A DNA stretch of 64,000 nt from positions 1-64,000 of the forward strand of contig CP137880.1 of the NCBI GenBank assembly GCA_034406715.1, in the 5' to 3' direction. The translations under genes and the position numbers were made by a program. Below are positions 10,124-21,405 of the stretch, one piece after another. Every line of letters begins with the position of its first letter. Positions within the stretch are counted from its first letter, which is position 1. The stretch comes from Rhodotorula mucilaginosa. Its lineage: Eukaryota > Basidiomycota > Microbotryomycetes > Sporidiobolales > Sporidiobolaceae. Under the pieces are notes generated by a model, which made no database searches, was not told the DNA's origin, and worked only from the letters and a program-made list of their open reading frames with translations.

Positions 10124-11582
10124 TCAGCTCGCTGGATCTGCGCAGCAGAACAGGCTAGAGCCAGACTCACCGTCGTGGTAGGCCCTGCAAGGTGTGCGAA
10201 GTTGCGACAAGACCGCGCGAGAAAAGTCAGCTCACGGCCATGACAACTCGCGAGCAGTCCGAGACCAAGCGATTGGAGTAGTTGACGCACCAACGGGTAT
10301 CCTTCGGCGATTTGGGAGCGTTCCGGACCTGTTTTTGAGTACGCGATGCGAGTTCCGCCGGGCGAAAGTCAGTGAGTAGAGCGTACGGTCGAGTCCAGGA
10401 GCGACGAAAGCTCACATAGCTGTCGAAAGCGGGTTCACCGGTCAGCACCAATCTCTAAAATGAGTACAGAAAGCGGAATGATGGAGGAAGACTTGTGCTC
10501 ACCGGTCATTATCGGGCGGGAGCTCCTTCTGAACATGGCAAATCGGTACCATCAGTTCACCGGCCGCCATGTACGAAGCTGGAAGGACACGCATGTACCT
10601 TTTTGCAACTCGCCAACATCGACTGCATCGTCCTGTGGAAGGGAGTCGACGTAGGCGGGTCAATTTCGCGATCATCCTGAAGAGCAAACGAAACGGCAGC
10701 GCACAGGAGCAGGCTCTGGACGTTCAGGACTGGCGACCATCCTGAGCACGAGCAAGCAGGCTAGATGAGTGCGTGTCGTAGGGAAGCAGAATCGCCGCGA
10801 GAAGTACCTGATCCGAGGACACTGGCGCAAATGTGTCTGCAGGGAATAATCCCACTTCGGTCAGTACTCCAGCTTCGTTGCGGAGACCGTTTTGCTACCT
10901 CCTCCGGAAAGGAGAGCACAGCAGCCAAATGTGTTACGGAGATGAAACTGACCCGTTGGTATAGACATGCGGATGTGTCGGCGGGGAAAAGTCGTCCGTA
11001 TTGAGAAAGGTCACCTCGGGGCTCTGCTTCCACAGCTTGTCAGTCGTAGTCTCGTCACGAGATTATCGCAGCGAGCTGCACGTACATCTATCGGGTACTG
11101 CGAGTTGAACCGGAACCGCTGTTGTACCGCAAACAGGACAGTGACACTTTGTCAGTTCCCGGTTCCCTGAGAGGAGAACGGGAACGTTTCGAGCGAGCGG
11201 ACTTGCCAATGCGAACTCCTCTGCAATGTAGTCCAGGTCAACACTGTGGAGAGGTTCCGCTTGTCATGGAACGACGTGCTCACCTCCTTCATAGACCGTC
11301 TCGCCGAGTACGCGCACGGCGATGATCCACTCTTCGAGGTTTTCGGCCTGAACGACACGACAGCCTGCGTGCGCGCGTAGGGGTCAAGCGTTGTCATACA
11401 GACAGATCTCTGTCTCAGGTCCGCGTATCGACGAAAGAGCGAACCTGTCGGGCAGCCTTTGGTTTGCAAGTCGGACAACTCCTGCGTGCGGCCTCGTGGT
11501 CAGCTCGCCCGCCTGCCCCGAGGATGAGTCGCGGCAGAGAGAAGCTCACCTTTTGGAGTCGCTTGGTGGCTATGCGCGACAT
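10124..11582 (-). CDS. UBE2W-type ubiquitin-conjugating enzyme E2, 14 exons
   Basis: Exons (minus): 11582-11550, 11481-11445, 11364-11284, 11220-11207, 11118-11086, 11023-10953, 10836-10808, 10741-10705, 10632-10599, 10528-10503, 10419-10416, 10328-10291, 10184-10171, 10137-10124, giving 154 residues (human UBE2W has 151). The spliced protein aligns almost without gaps to UBE2W: MSRIATKRLQKELSDLQ, LGETVYEGEEFALRFRFNSQ, HPHVYTNGHICASVL (active-site Cys about residue 93), ELPPDNDRYVRNAPKSPKDT, RWAYHDD. UBE2W enzymes attach ubiquitin to substrate N-termini. Intron 4 (11206-11119) has a GC donor, and exon 11 is 4 nt. The last intron (10170-10138) is 33 nt and in frame, so its retention would add 11 residues after the YHD motif. 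The gene diverges from NFU1 across 245 bases. Confidence 0.9.
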
Positions 11583-11827
11583 GCGGGCTGCAGCTGGTCG
11601 GTCGAGCCGATCGAGTGGGGTTTCGCGGGAGCAAAGAACTCCAGCGAGTGTAGCCAGAAGCGGGGTCGGAGTTGATCTAGCTGAGCGAGCACGCGCTTCC
11701 TGCCCGGTAATGGCCGTGACTCCTGGAACCAGCAAGTCGACTCTGTTCGAGGCGCGAGCCAAAGCAGGAGGCGAAGAGCGAAAGCGCCTCTTTGAGTTGC
11801 GCCACCACACTCGACACTCGGGAAAAG
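11583..11827. promoter_or_regulatory. shared divergent promoter region, E2 (minus) and NFU1 (plus)
   Basis: The two start codons face away from each other with 245 bases between, so both promoters must lie here or overlap transcribed sequence. The E2 frame is open upstream of the chosen ATG, but the chosen start gives the family's usual N-terminus. No named site was recognised. Confidence 0.5.
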
Positions 11828-12904
11828 ATGAGCGGATCTACTGCAGTCCGTCAGGCTATCGCAGCCAGCGCGAGTCTCTTCCGCACGCCTCGCTCCAGCG
11901 CTGCCGCCGCTCGCGTCGTCGCCACCACCGCTCAGCGGTCTCTCGCAACTTCGACTCGCCAGAACGGTCTCGCATGCGCTTCCGGACGGCCAAGAGTAGC
12001 TTCAGGACGGGCAGTCGGAGCATGGCAACTCGCAGGTGAGACCGTTCGTGCACTCAGTCCCAGTCGAAAGCGCCCCCTGCTGACCTCATCCTGTGAATGC
12101 GACTCGGGGTCACAGTCTCTGCACAGCAGCGCCGAACCATGTTCATCCAGACTGAATCGACTCCGAACGCCGACTCGCTCAAGTTCATCCCGGGCCAGCC
12201 AGTGTCGCCGGAAGGGACCCACGAGTTCCTCGACGCCGGATCCGCCGCCAACTCGCCCTTGGCCGACCGCTTGTTCCACCTGCCTGACGTCCGGTCCGTC
12301 TTTTTCGGTCCCGATTTCATCTCGGTCAACAAGACCGAAGACGGCCAATGGAGCGAACTCAAGCCCGAGATCTACTCGATCATCATGGAACACTTTTCGG
12401 CCGGTCGGCCACTGTTCGAAGAGGGCAAAGGAGGCGGCGCCGAGGACACGCGGATCCTCGATACCGATTCCGAAGTGGTCGCCATGATCAAGGAACTGCT
12501 CGAGACGCGCGTCCGTCCGGCCATCATGGAGGACGGAGGCGACATCGAGTACCGCGGTTTCAACGAGGACTCGGGCGTTGTCCAGCTCAGCTTGAAGGGC
12601 AGTTGCCGCGGCTGCGAGAGCTCGACCGTCACCCTCAAGGGCGGCATCGAACGCATGCTGATGCACTACATCCCCGAAGTCAAAGAGGTCGAGCAGGTGC
12701 GTTTTCATTCCGTCTCTGGCGCTCTTTCGTGTCTGCGGCGTTCGACAAGAAGCTGGCTCCTGTTTCGGACAAACCCCGAGATAAATAGTGACTGACAATG
12801 GCTTCCTTGTGCAGGTACTCGGACCGGAAGAGGCGGTGGCGGAAGACGAGTTTGAAAAGTTCGAGGCGCGGCTGCGTGCTGGCGGCAAGACCGTCTCGGT
12901 GTAG
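11828..12904 (+). CDS. NFU1: mitochondrial Fe-S cluster carrier NFU1
   Basis: Three exons: 11828-12035, 12116-12696, 12815-12904, giving 292 residues. An Arg/Ser/Ala-rich mitochondrial presequence (about residues 1-70) leads to the Nfu N domain (MFIQTESTPNADSLKFIPG) and the C-terminal NifU-like domain, whose CxxC (SCRGCESS, Cys233 and Cys236) holds a bridging [4Fe-4S] cluster. NFU1 hands [4Fe-4S] clusters to late clients such as lipoyl synthase and aconitase. A mitochondrial aconitase gene starts 206 bases downstream on the same strand. Confidence 0.95.
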
Positions 12905-13110
12905 AGAGGAGAGCCACTCCCTTGTATATCCTGTACCTTTCTCGCCCGCAATCACTTCTCTCACATCTGCTGTCAAGGAAGCTGGGGATCTGGCTGCCTA
13001 AGTCCGCGGCAGGACCGTCATCGCGTGCTTCGTCGAAAGCCAATCCGCTCCCGCCAATCTCGCATTCAGTTCGCCGTCCACCAGGAGCTTGTTGTGGCCG
13101 ACGAAAAGCG

Positions 13111-16100
13111 ATGCTGGCACTCCGTCAACGTGCATTGGCGCCGCGCTCCGGCCTGGTCGCGACCGCCGCCGCCGCCACCTCCGCCTCTTCTCGCCGGACT
13201 TTGACTCGCTCTCTCGCGACGGTGCAGCAGCAGCAGCATCCGCCTGCGCCGTCCAAGCACTACAAGTCGATCACGCCGCCGTACCAGCACTTGCTCTCCC
13301 AGCTCGAACAAGTCCGCCAGATCTTGAACCGCCCCTTGTCGCTCGCCGAAAAGATTGTCTACTCGCACTTGGTCAACGTCGAGGAAGGTCTTGCAGGCGG
13401 TGACCCTATCCGAGGAGAGAAGCATCTCAAGCTGAGGCCGGACCGGGTCGCCCTCCAAGGTGAGCGAGCCGCCGCCGTCGCCGCGTTCTTCCCGCGCGAA
13501 ACCCGAGACTGACCCGCGGGAGACGTTGCGGCACCACAGATGCTTCGGCGCAGATGGCCATCCTGCAATTTTCGACCTGCGGTCGCGACCGCACTGCCGT
13601 CCCTGTTTCGATCCACTGCGACCACTTGATCTCGGCGTACGAGGGCGCAGAGGCGGATCTCAAGGTGCGTCTTGCAAATCTCCTGCCTAGCCGCGGTCTA
13701 TCAGTTGGCTGCCTTATGAGATGATCCCGTGCACGGCTGACTTGCAGTGTACACGTGCAGAGATCGATCATGTCGAACCAGGAGGTGTTCGATTTCCTCG
13801 AGTCTGCCTCGAAGAAGTACGGCATCGAGTTCTGGGGTCCCGGCAGTGGTATCATCCACCAGATCGTGCTCGAGAGTCAGTCTCGTCTTCATCGAAGACG
13901 CCGGTAGGTCTACGATACAAGCTCGCTGACGAATAATGCCATCAACAGACTACTCGGCTCCCGGTCTCCTCATGCTCGGCTGCGACTCGCACACGCCCAA
14001 CGCCGGCGGTCTCGGTGCGATCGCGATCGGTGTCGGCGGTGCGGACGCCGTCGATGCCATGACGGCTACTCCGTGGGAGCTCAAGGCGCCCAAGTTGATC
14101 GGTGTCGAGCTCAAGGGCGAGTTGTCCGGCTGGTGCTCGGCCAAGGATGTCATCCTCGAAGTCGTCGGCCGCCTCTCCGTTCGCGGCGGCACCGGCTCCA
14201 TCATCGAGTACTACGGAGAAGGTGTTGACCGGATGGGCGCGACCGGACTCGCGACGATCGCCAACATGGGTGCCGAGATGGGCGCGACGACCTCGACGTT
14301 CCCGTACTCGGACAACATGCGTCGCTACCTCCACGCGACGAACCGCGGACCGGTCGCCGACGAGGCGGACCGCGCTCACGCTGCTGGATTCTTGTCCCCG
14401 GACAAGGGTTGCGAGTACGACCAGCACATCACGATCGACCTCTCGACGCTCGAGCCGAAGCTGAACGGACCGTTCACGCCCGACTTGAGCACTCCGCTGA
14501 GTCAGTTTGGAAAGCTCGTTCAGGAGAAGGGGTGGAAAGATGAGCTCAGTGCGGCGTTGATCGGTTCGTGCACCAACTCGTCGTACGAGGACATGACTCG
14601 TGCGGCGAGCATTGCCCGTCAGGCCAAGGCCAAGGGTCTCTCGGTCAAGAGCAGCTTCATGGTCACGCCAGGGTAAGCCTTCTTCTCTCCTCGCGTCGTC
14701 TGCCTCGACAAGACGAGGTGACTGTGGCTCATCTACTTGTCTCTTTGCGCAGGTCGGAGCTGATCAACGCCACTATCGAACGGGACGGCGTCAAGGCGGA
14801 TCTCGAGGCTGTTGGTGCGCAGGTCCTTGCCAACGCTTGTGGTCCCTGTATCGGACAGTGGGAGCGTTCCGAGAAGAAGGGCGAGGAGAACGGTAAGCTT
14901 TCGATTTTCTTGCCATCCTTGTCCCTCGAAAGAAGCTTCAACCAGGCGTACGAGGCCAAGACAAAGACTAATGCACGGACGTAACACGCTCGCTACAGCT
15001 ATCTTGACCTCTTTCAACCGCAACTTCAAGGCACGAAACGACGGCAACCGTCTCACCATGAACTTCTTGGCTTCTCCTGATATTGTTACCGCCATGGTGA
15101 GCAGCATCTCACGCCACCACCATGTTCGCGTCTCATACTGAAGCGCTCAATTTCTGCAGGCCTTCTCTGGCAAGCTTTCGTTCGATCCGCGCCACGACGA
15201 GCTGCTCGACTCGGAGGGCAAGCCGTTCAAGTTTGAACCTCCCTTGGGCGAGAAGCTGCCGGCTGAGGGCTTCACTGCCGGCAACACCTCGTACCTCCCG
15301 CAACCGATTCCCGAACCGGTCCCTTCGACTCCGCTGGCCATCTCTCCGACGTCGACCCGCCTCGAACTGCTGCAGCCCTTCGAACCGCACTTTGCCCCCG
15401 AGGCGTTCTCGGACCCGAACGCCAAGCTCGAGTTTGACGACTTGCGGTGTTTGCTCCGTATCCGCGGCAAGTGCACGACCGACGAGATCTCGGCGGCTGG
15501 GAAGTGGCTCAAGTACAAGGGCCACCTGTCAAACCTCGCGTGAGTGCCCGGAGTCTCCTCACCCGCCATCTAGACAGTTCCGCTCACACATTGTCTATGT
15601 GACTTTACTGCGCGGGCGACAGCGAAAACACCCTCATTGGTGCGACGAACGACGAGACCGGCCGGGTCAACTCGGCCATCGACTTTTCGAGCGGCGAGGA
15701 GGGCACCATCCCGGAAGTTGCCAAGGCCTACAAGGCTCGCGGACAGCCGTGGATGATCGTCACCGACGTGGGTTTCTTACGCTCCTTTGCGTCGCCCGAG
15801 TTCTTCTTCTGACCGGGTCCCTTTTTCCACCTCTCTAGCATAACTACGGCGAGGGATCTGCTCGCGAGCACGCGTCGCTGCAGCCCCGGTTCCTGAACTG
15901 CAAGGTCATCCTCGCGTGCGTTTTCTTGACTTTTTGGACTCGTACTGAGTGCTCGGCTGACGCAGCCATGAATTGCACAGACGGTCCTTTGCGCGCATCC
16001 ACCGGACCAACCTGACCAAGCAGGGTGTCCTTCCGTTGACGTTTGCCAACGACGCCGACTACTCGCTCATCTCGGCCGGCGACGTCGTCTCGACTTCGGG

Positions 16101-16296
16101 TCTCGATGCCCTCCTGCGCGGCAACCTCGACGCCGACGTCGACGTTGTCGTCCGCAAGGCTGACGGCAGCGAGGTCACGATCAAGACGACGCACGGCCTC
16201 TCGGCTGACCAGGTCGAGTGGATCCGCGAGGGCTCGGCGCTCAACTTGATCAAGCGCAAGGCAGCCGAGGAGAAGGCCGCCGCTGGTCAACAGTAA
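13111..16296 (+). CDS. mitochondrial aconitate hydratase, possibly Aco2/AcoB type
   Basis: Ten exons: 13111-13459, 13540-13664, 13761-13875, 13949-14672, 14753-14892, 14999-15096, 15160-15539, 15623-15767, 15839-15915, 15981-16296, giving 822 residues. An Arg/Ala/Gln-rich presequence precedes [18 protein letters not shown], the [20 protein letters not shown] block, [12 protein letters not shown] and [10 protein letters not shown]. These give the three cluster ligands Cys404, Cys467 and Cys470. The swivel domain ([26 protein letters not shown]) is complete. The enzyme interconverts citrate and isocitrate. Strings such as [11 protein letters not shown] and [19 protein letters not shown] look to me closer to the Aco2/AcoB branch (linked to lysine synthesis) than to Aco1, but I judged this from memory without an alignment. 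Confidence 0.93.
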
Positions 16297-16807
16297 TCGC
16301 GCACCATGCCCCCTCCGCCACCCCCGTTTGCAAATCCCTCCCTCCCGCAATTCCCTCCTTCACTCTATATTCCTTCCCGTTGGATCTGTTGTAGATTCTT
16401 AGAGCTTTCTTTCTTGTCTTGCAAAGAGCCAGTTTATGGCAGCTCGATGTGATGCTCTCGTCTTTTTGCTCGGCTCTCTGCTGTTGACACCGCCTCGTTC
16501 GCTCATCACTCACTCCGGAGCATCTCCGCCCCGCCGTACAGCGTGTCTAGACTCGACACCTTTCTCTCTACGTGAGCTGCTCGCTCTCCACACGCCGCAG
16601 TCCTTGCGCCTCTGCACGAGTTGTGGGCTCCACCGCCGGACGCGACGCGCACAGTCCGTCAACAGTGTAGCGGGCAGGGCAAGCCAGGGGCGGAACACAG
16701 CAGAACGTACTGACGGTGCTTGTCCCGGCGAGCAGACCCGTCTACCCGCGCTTTAACCTCTGCCCACCATTCTTCGCACTTCAACCGCTTCGGCAGCGGA
16801 TCCCAGG
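16297..16807. other. intergenic region, aconitase 3' UTR and CDC11 promoter
   Basis: Pyrimidine-rich plus strand typical of fungal promoter/5' UTR sequence. No gene or repeat seen. Confidence 0.5.
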
Positions 16808-18710
16808 ATGAGCGGACCGGGATCCACCTTTGGAGGCAGGCGCAAGGCTGTAAAGAAGGCCCTCGGGTTGACGATCATGGTCGTCGGTCAGTCTCCTCGC
16901 CTCCTTCTCTCCGTAGACCCCCCCGTTCCCCGCCGACCCCCGCTCGCACCTCTTCCCACCTGACGCTGCTCGCTCGTGCAGGCCAGTCTGGGACCGGCAG
17001 GACGACCTTTGTCAACACGCTCTGCGAGCAACCCGTCCTCGAGCACAAGCAGCGCGTCCCGCCCGAGCAGGCGCACATCGAGACCGGAATCCGCATCAAC
17101 CCCGTCACGGTCGGTACGTCGCGCGTCCACAAAGCCTGGACCAGGAAACGCTTCCTTTGGTTGACACCTCTCGTGTCCACAGAGCTTGAGGAGGACGGCA
17201 TGCGCATCTCCTTGACCGTGGTCGACACGCCCGGGTTCGGTGACCAGATCGACAACGACTTTACGTGCGTGAGGATCTGTCTAACCCGACCGGAGGTCAT
17301 CAGTCTGACACAGTAAGGAGACACTGCAGCTTCGGCGAGATCATGGGCTACATTGAACGCCAGTACGACGAAATCCTCGGCGAGGAGAGCAGGATCAAGC
17401 GTAACCCGCGGTTCCGCGACAACCGCGTCCACGCCCTTCTGTACTTCATCACGCCGACAGGCCATGCGTGAGTCATCGACTCACTCTCACTCGACTTTAA
17501 GCTTGACTGACAGAGTTCTGGCTTTAGTCTCCGCGAGCTCGACATCGAGTTGATGCGCCGCCTCGCGCCGAGGGTCAATGTCATCCCCGTCATTGGCAAG
17601 TCCGACTCGCTGACGCCGAGCGAGCTGCAAGCGTTCAAGCGCCGCGTCATGGAGGACATTGAGCACTACAACATCCCCGTCTACAACTTCCCATACGACG
17701 TCGAGGAGGACGACGACGAGACCATCCAGGACAACAGCGAGCTGAGGGTGCGTCTTTTTGTCAACCTTAGCGAGACCCCCTCGCACGTTTTCAAGATACT
17801 GACTGTGGGGTCCCCGATAAGGCCATGATGCCATTCGCGATCGTCGGCGCGGAGGAGGAGATCGAAGTGAACGGCGAGCCAATCCGCGCGAGGCGGTACC
17901 CGTGGGGCATCGTCGAGGTCGACAACCCGCAGCACAGCGACTTCCAGCGTCTCCGCGGCGCGCTCCTCTCGACTCATTTGTCCGACCTGAAGGAGCTCAC
18001 GGTGCGTCGTATCCGGGGAAGTTGTACGCTTCGCCCCAGCTGACTTCCGAGTTTGCCTTCTCCTGCTTCGGGGTACACCTGCTTTCGCTTCGTCCACAAT
18101 AGCACGGTACGTTCATTTCAAGATGATCCTCCGGGTAAGCCTACTCTGAACGCGAGCTGACGAATCGCGTACCCCTCCCTCGTGCACATTTTCCCCTTCA
18201 CCCGGCTTGCCGACACGCCTCTGCGTCTTTCTCTCCCCCTACAGACTTCTTGTACGAGCAATACCGCAGCGAGACCCTGTCTCGGAGCGTCTTGGGTGAG
18301 CGCGGCGGCTACGACAACTCGCTCAACACGCCCGACAGCGTCAACCCGGAGGAGCTTGCGACTCAGGGTGTGCGCATCAAGGAGGAGCAGCTGCGTCGCG
18401 AAGGTGAGAATCACTTATCTCTATCTCGGGTCGCGAATTCGGCGAAAGAGTGAGCTGACCAACCTTGTCTCTCTCCGCAGAGGAAAAGCTCCGCGAGCTC
18501 GAGCTCCGGTCTCAACGCGAGTTGTCCGAAAAGCGCCAGGAACTCATGGCCAAAGAGGAGCTGTTGCGGAACCTCGAGGCTCGCCTGTCGGCGGCGCAGC
18601 AACAGGTCAATGCTGGCACCCCGCCGCCGCACTCGCCGATCGGGTCCGGCGCCGCTCACCCGAGCGGCGACTCGCATTCGGTCGGAGGCGAAGGGAACGG
18701 GCTGCAGTGA
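16808..18710 (+). CDS. CDC11: septin Cdc11
   Basis: Nine exons: 16808-16886, 16982-17113, 17183-17264, 17330-17467, 17528-17747, 17822-18001, 18103-18106, 18245-18403, 18481-18710, giving 407 residues (yeast Cdc11 has 415). Septin GTPase features: G1 loop GQSGTGRTTFVNTL, the DTPGFGD switch, the G4-type SKSD equivalent GKSDSLTPSEL, and the septin unique element ending HDFLYEQYRSETLSR. A C-terminal coiled coil follows (EEKLRELELRSQRELSEKRQ). The basic N-terminal stretch GGRRKAVKKALG fits the phosphoinositide-binding region. Septins build filaments at the bud neck. Exon 7 is only 4 nt (CACG) and splits the conserved THD; without it the frame is lost. Confidence 0.93.
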
Positions 18711-19100
18711 TACCCCTTTGCTAGACAAAAGCATGTTCTCGCTGTTGACCGGCGCCGGAGTGTTCCTCGCTGTTGCTTCTCCAAATCTTTGTCCGATACC
18801 CGCGCTCTCTTCCCCTCTTCTAACCTCGTCTCATCTCGGATCTTTACGTTTTCACCTGATACAATTTGTGACCATGTCACACAAGCTCTTGCTCGAGATC
18901 CGAAGCCTCTACGATGAGAATTGGCGGCTGGATAAGCGGCGAACGAGTTGGCCGCTCGGCATTTCACGGATCGCTTCTCTCGCCGCCATCTTTCTCGTCC
19001 GGCTCGCTATCTTTCCCTCTCTCTTCGCTCTTTCCTCCTTCCTTTCCTTTCTAGTCACTATACGTCCCCCGAGCTCAGTCCACTCGAGCCACCTGACAGG
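18711..19100. other. intergenic region between CDC11 and PUT1
   Basis: About 390 bases, CT-rich toward the PUT1 start. Nothing else recognised. Confidence 0.5.
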
Positions 19101-21113
19101 ATGCTGCAGTCTTCCGGAGCCCGGTTGCTCATGCGCACCACACCGTCATCATCAACCAGGGCAACGTTCTCCTCGCCGGCGTTGCGGTGTCTGCACTCGT
19201 CCCGCACTCCTCGCACGACCCATTCGCTCCACTCTGCCGTCGAAGCCGAACGCCACCGAGCTGAAGGTGCTCGATGGGGCAACAAGCGACGCTTCGCCGC
19301 CGCCGCTGCAGGAGCGGTCGCTTTCGCCGGTCTCGGTGCCGCCTTCCTCAACTCTGATTCGTCCGACAGCCAGCCTCTCCTCTCACCGAGCGTCAACCCG
19401 AACGATCCGCTCTCGGCGCTCGAGCCCTCGATCCTCGGCAAGACGTCGGCGCACCTCACGTCCGCCGCTCTCTCCGATCTCGTACGGCAGTGGGTCGTCT
19501 ACGCCGTCTCGGAACAGTCCCTCCTCGTCTCGGCGGCACCTTGGATCGTCGAGAAGCTCCAGTGGGCGAACGACAATGTCCCGCTCGTCGGTCCGGCCGT
19601 GTGGGCCGTCTTTTCATTCGTGAGTGATTTTTCGAGCAATCGTTATCGTCGGCGACGTCAGCTGATCCAAGCGGATAACAGGGCATGGAGAACACTTTCT
19701 ACCGCGTCTTTGTCGGTGGCGAGACCGTACCGGGCTGCGCAGAGACTGTCAGGACGTACGCGGACCGAGGGGTGGGTTTTGATTTCCAGCTCTCGGCACT
19801 CTTCGGCACACGGGAAAATTGACCTTCCTGTCTTCATAGGTCGGAGTGATGCTCAACTATAGCGCCGAGCCAGCTCTCGGGTCTGCCAGGACCCAGACCG
19901 GCATCGACGAGGTCGCTATGAAGGAGATTACCGGCGCGATCGGCGAGGCGGCCAGGCTCACGCCTGCGCCTTCGTCGGCGGTCGATTCGCCCGTCAAGCC
20001 GGCCATCGTCGCCATCAAGCTCTCGGGACTCTTGCACAATGCCTCGATCCTCGCGCGGGCGTCGCTCGCGCTGACGAGCAGCACCACGGTCGCTCGCGGT
20101 GGGCGCTTGCCGATCCACATCCCGTTCCCGGATTCCCCGGAGCTGTCGCCCGAGGACTCGGAACTCCTCGACAAGCTCTACGAGGGTCTGCGCGGCGTCG
20201 CTGCTCAAGCTCGCGAGCATCAGGTCCGACTCTTGCTCGACGCCGAGCAGAGCTGGTACCAGCCCGCGATCGACCGCTTCGCCGACATCCTCAGCGAAGA
20301 GTTCAACCGCGTCGATTCGTCTTCGACCTCGTCTACTCCGGCCGCTCCGATCGTCTACAACACCTACCAATGCTACCTCCGCGACGCGCCGAGCAAGATC
20401 GCCGCCGCCCTCGAGCATGCCACTTCCCACGGTTACTCGTTCGGCGCCAAGCTCGTCCGCGGAGCGTACCAAGAGTCGGAGCGCGCGCGTCACGAAAACA
20501 CGCCCGCTTTCCAGGCTGGCGAGCCGTGCGTCGTCTGGGGTTCCAAGGCCGAAACCGACCGTTGCTACGACGAGTGTGCCGCCCTCCTCGAGAAGCGGAT
20601 CGTTGCCGACCTGCAGAAGAAGGATGCCGGCACCGAGCCGGGAGTCGGTGTTTGCTTGGCGAGCCACAACGGCACCAGCATGAAGCGCTTCCTTCAAGCA
20701 CTTCGCGACGACGGGCTCGCGACCGAGAAGGATGGCGGGCTCGCCGTCGACGAGCGATTGCGCGGTCGCGTCGCCTTTGGACAGCTGATGGGTACGTTCG
20801 AGTTCCGTTTGCACGTCCTCTGTTGCGTTACTGATCTCTCGCATCCCTCGTCACAGGCATGTCCGACAACTTGACCATCACCCTCGTCAACATCCTCCGC
20901 CCGAGCCAATCCTCCGACCCTTCGGTCCCGCCCCTCGTCGTCAAGTACGTTCCGTACGCGACTCTCGAGCAGGCTCTGCCGTACTTTGTTCGCCGCGCGA
21001 ACGAGAACAAGAGCATCCTTCAAGGGGACCCGACTAGCGGTCGCGGTGGCGCTCGCGACGAGCGTCGCGCGGTCGGCAAGGAGATCCGGAAGCGCATGGG
21101 CCTTTCTTTCTAG
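19101..21113 (+). CDS. PUT1: proline dehydrogenase (mitochondrial)
   Basis: Four exons: 19101-19619, 19682-19771, 19840-20791, 20857-21113, giving 605 residues. A Ser/Arg-rich presequence and a hydrophobic segment (FAAAAAGAVAFAGLGAAFL, about residue 65) suggest import to the mitochondrion and membrane contact. The catalytic beta-barrel shows RVFVGGETVPGCAETV, LLLDAEQSWYQPAIDR, GAKLVRGAYQESER, CLASHNGTSMKR and GQLMGMSDNLT; the last spans an intron. The enzyme oxidises proline to pyrroline-5-carboxylate using FAD. It is longer than yeast Put1 (476 residues), mainly because of the N-terminal half. Confidence 0.93.
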
Positions 21114-21405
21114 ACTCTTTCTCGCTCACCTATACATTCGTCATTTCTATTCCCATCCCCATGTTGTCATACCGTATCTCGCGTCGCCTACACTCGCTGT
21201 TGTAGTATTTCTTGCATTTTTGCCCGGTCTTTTTGCCCTCTTCATCCTTTTTGCATCGTCTATGCATGTACGCGCTCGCCGTATCTTCCGATGCAATGCT
21301 CGTCAAGAAACGGTCTACAGTTAGTACCTCGAATTCCCCGACTACTTCCAGATGAAGGCTCGCCCGCTTAAATTTGTCATCTCTCCGCTTCGAAGGCTGC
21401 GAAAC

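Noticed and set aside
19834-20844. 336-codon minus-strand frame opposite PUT1
   Set aside because: The plus strand encodes conserved proline dehydrogenase; the antisense frame has no conserved motif.
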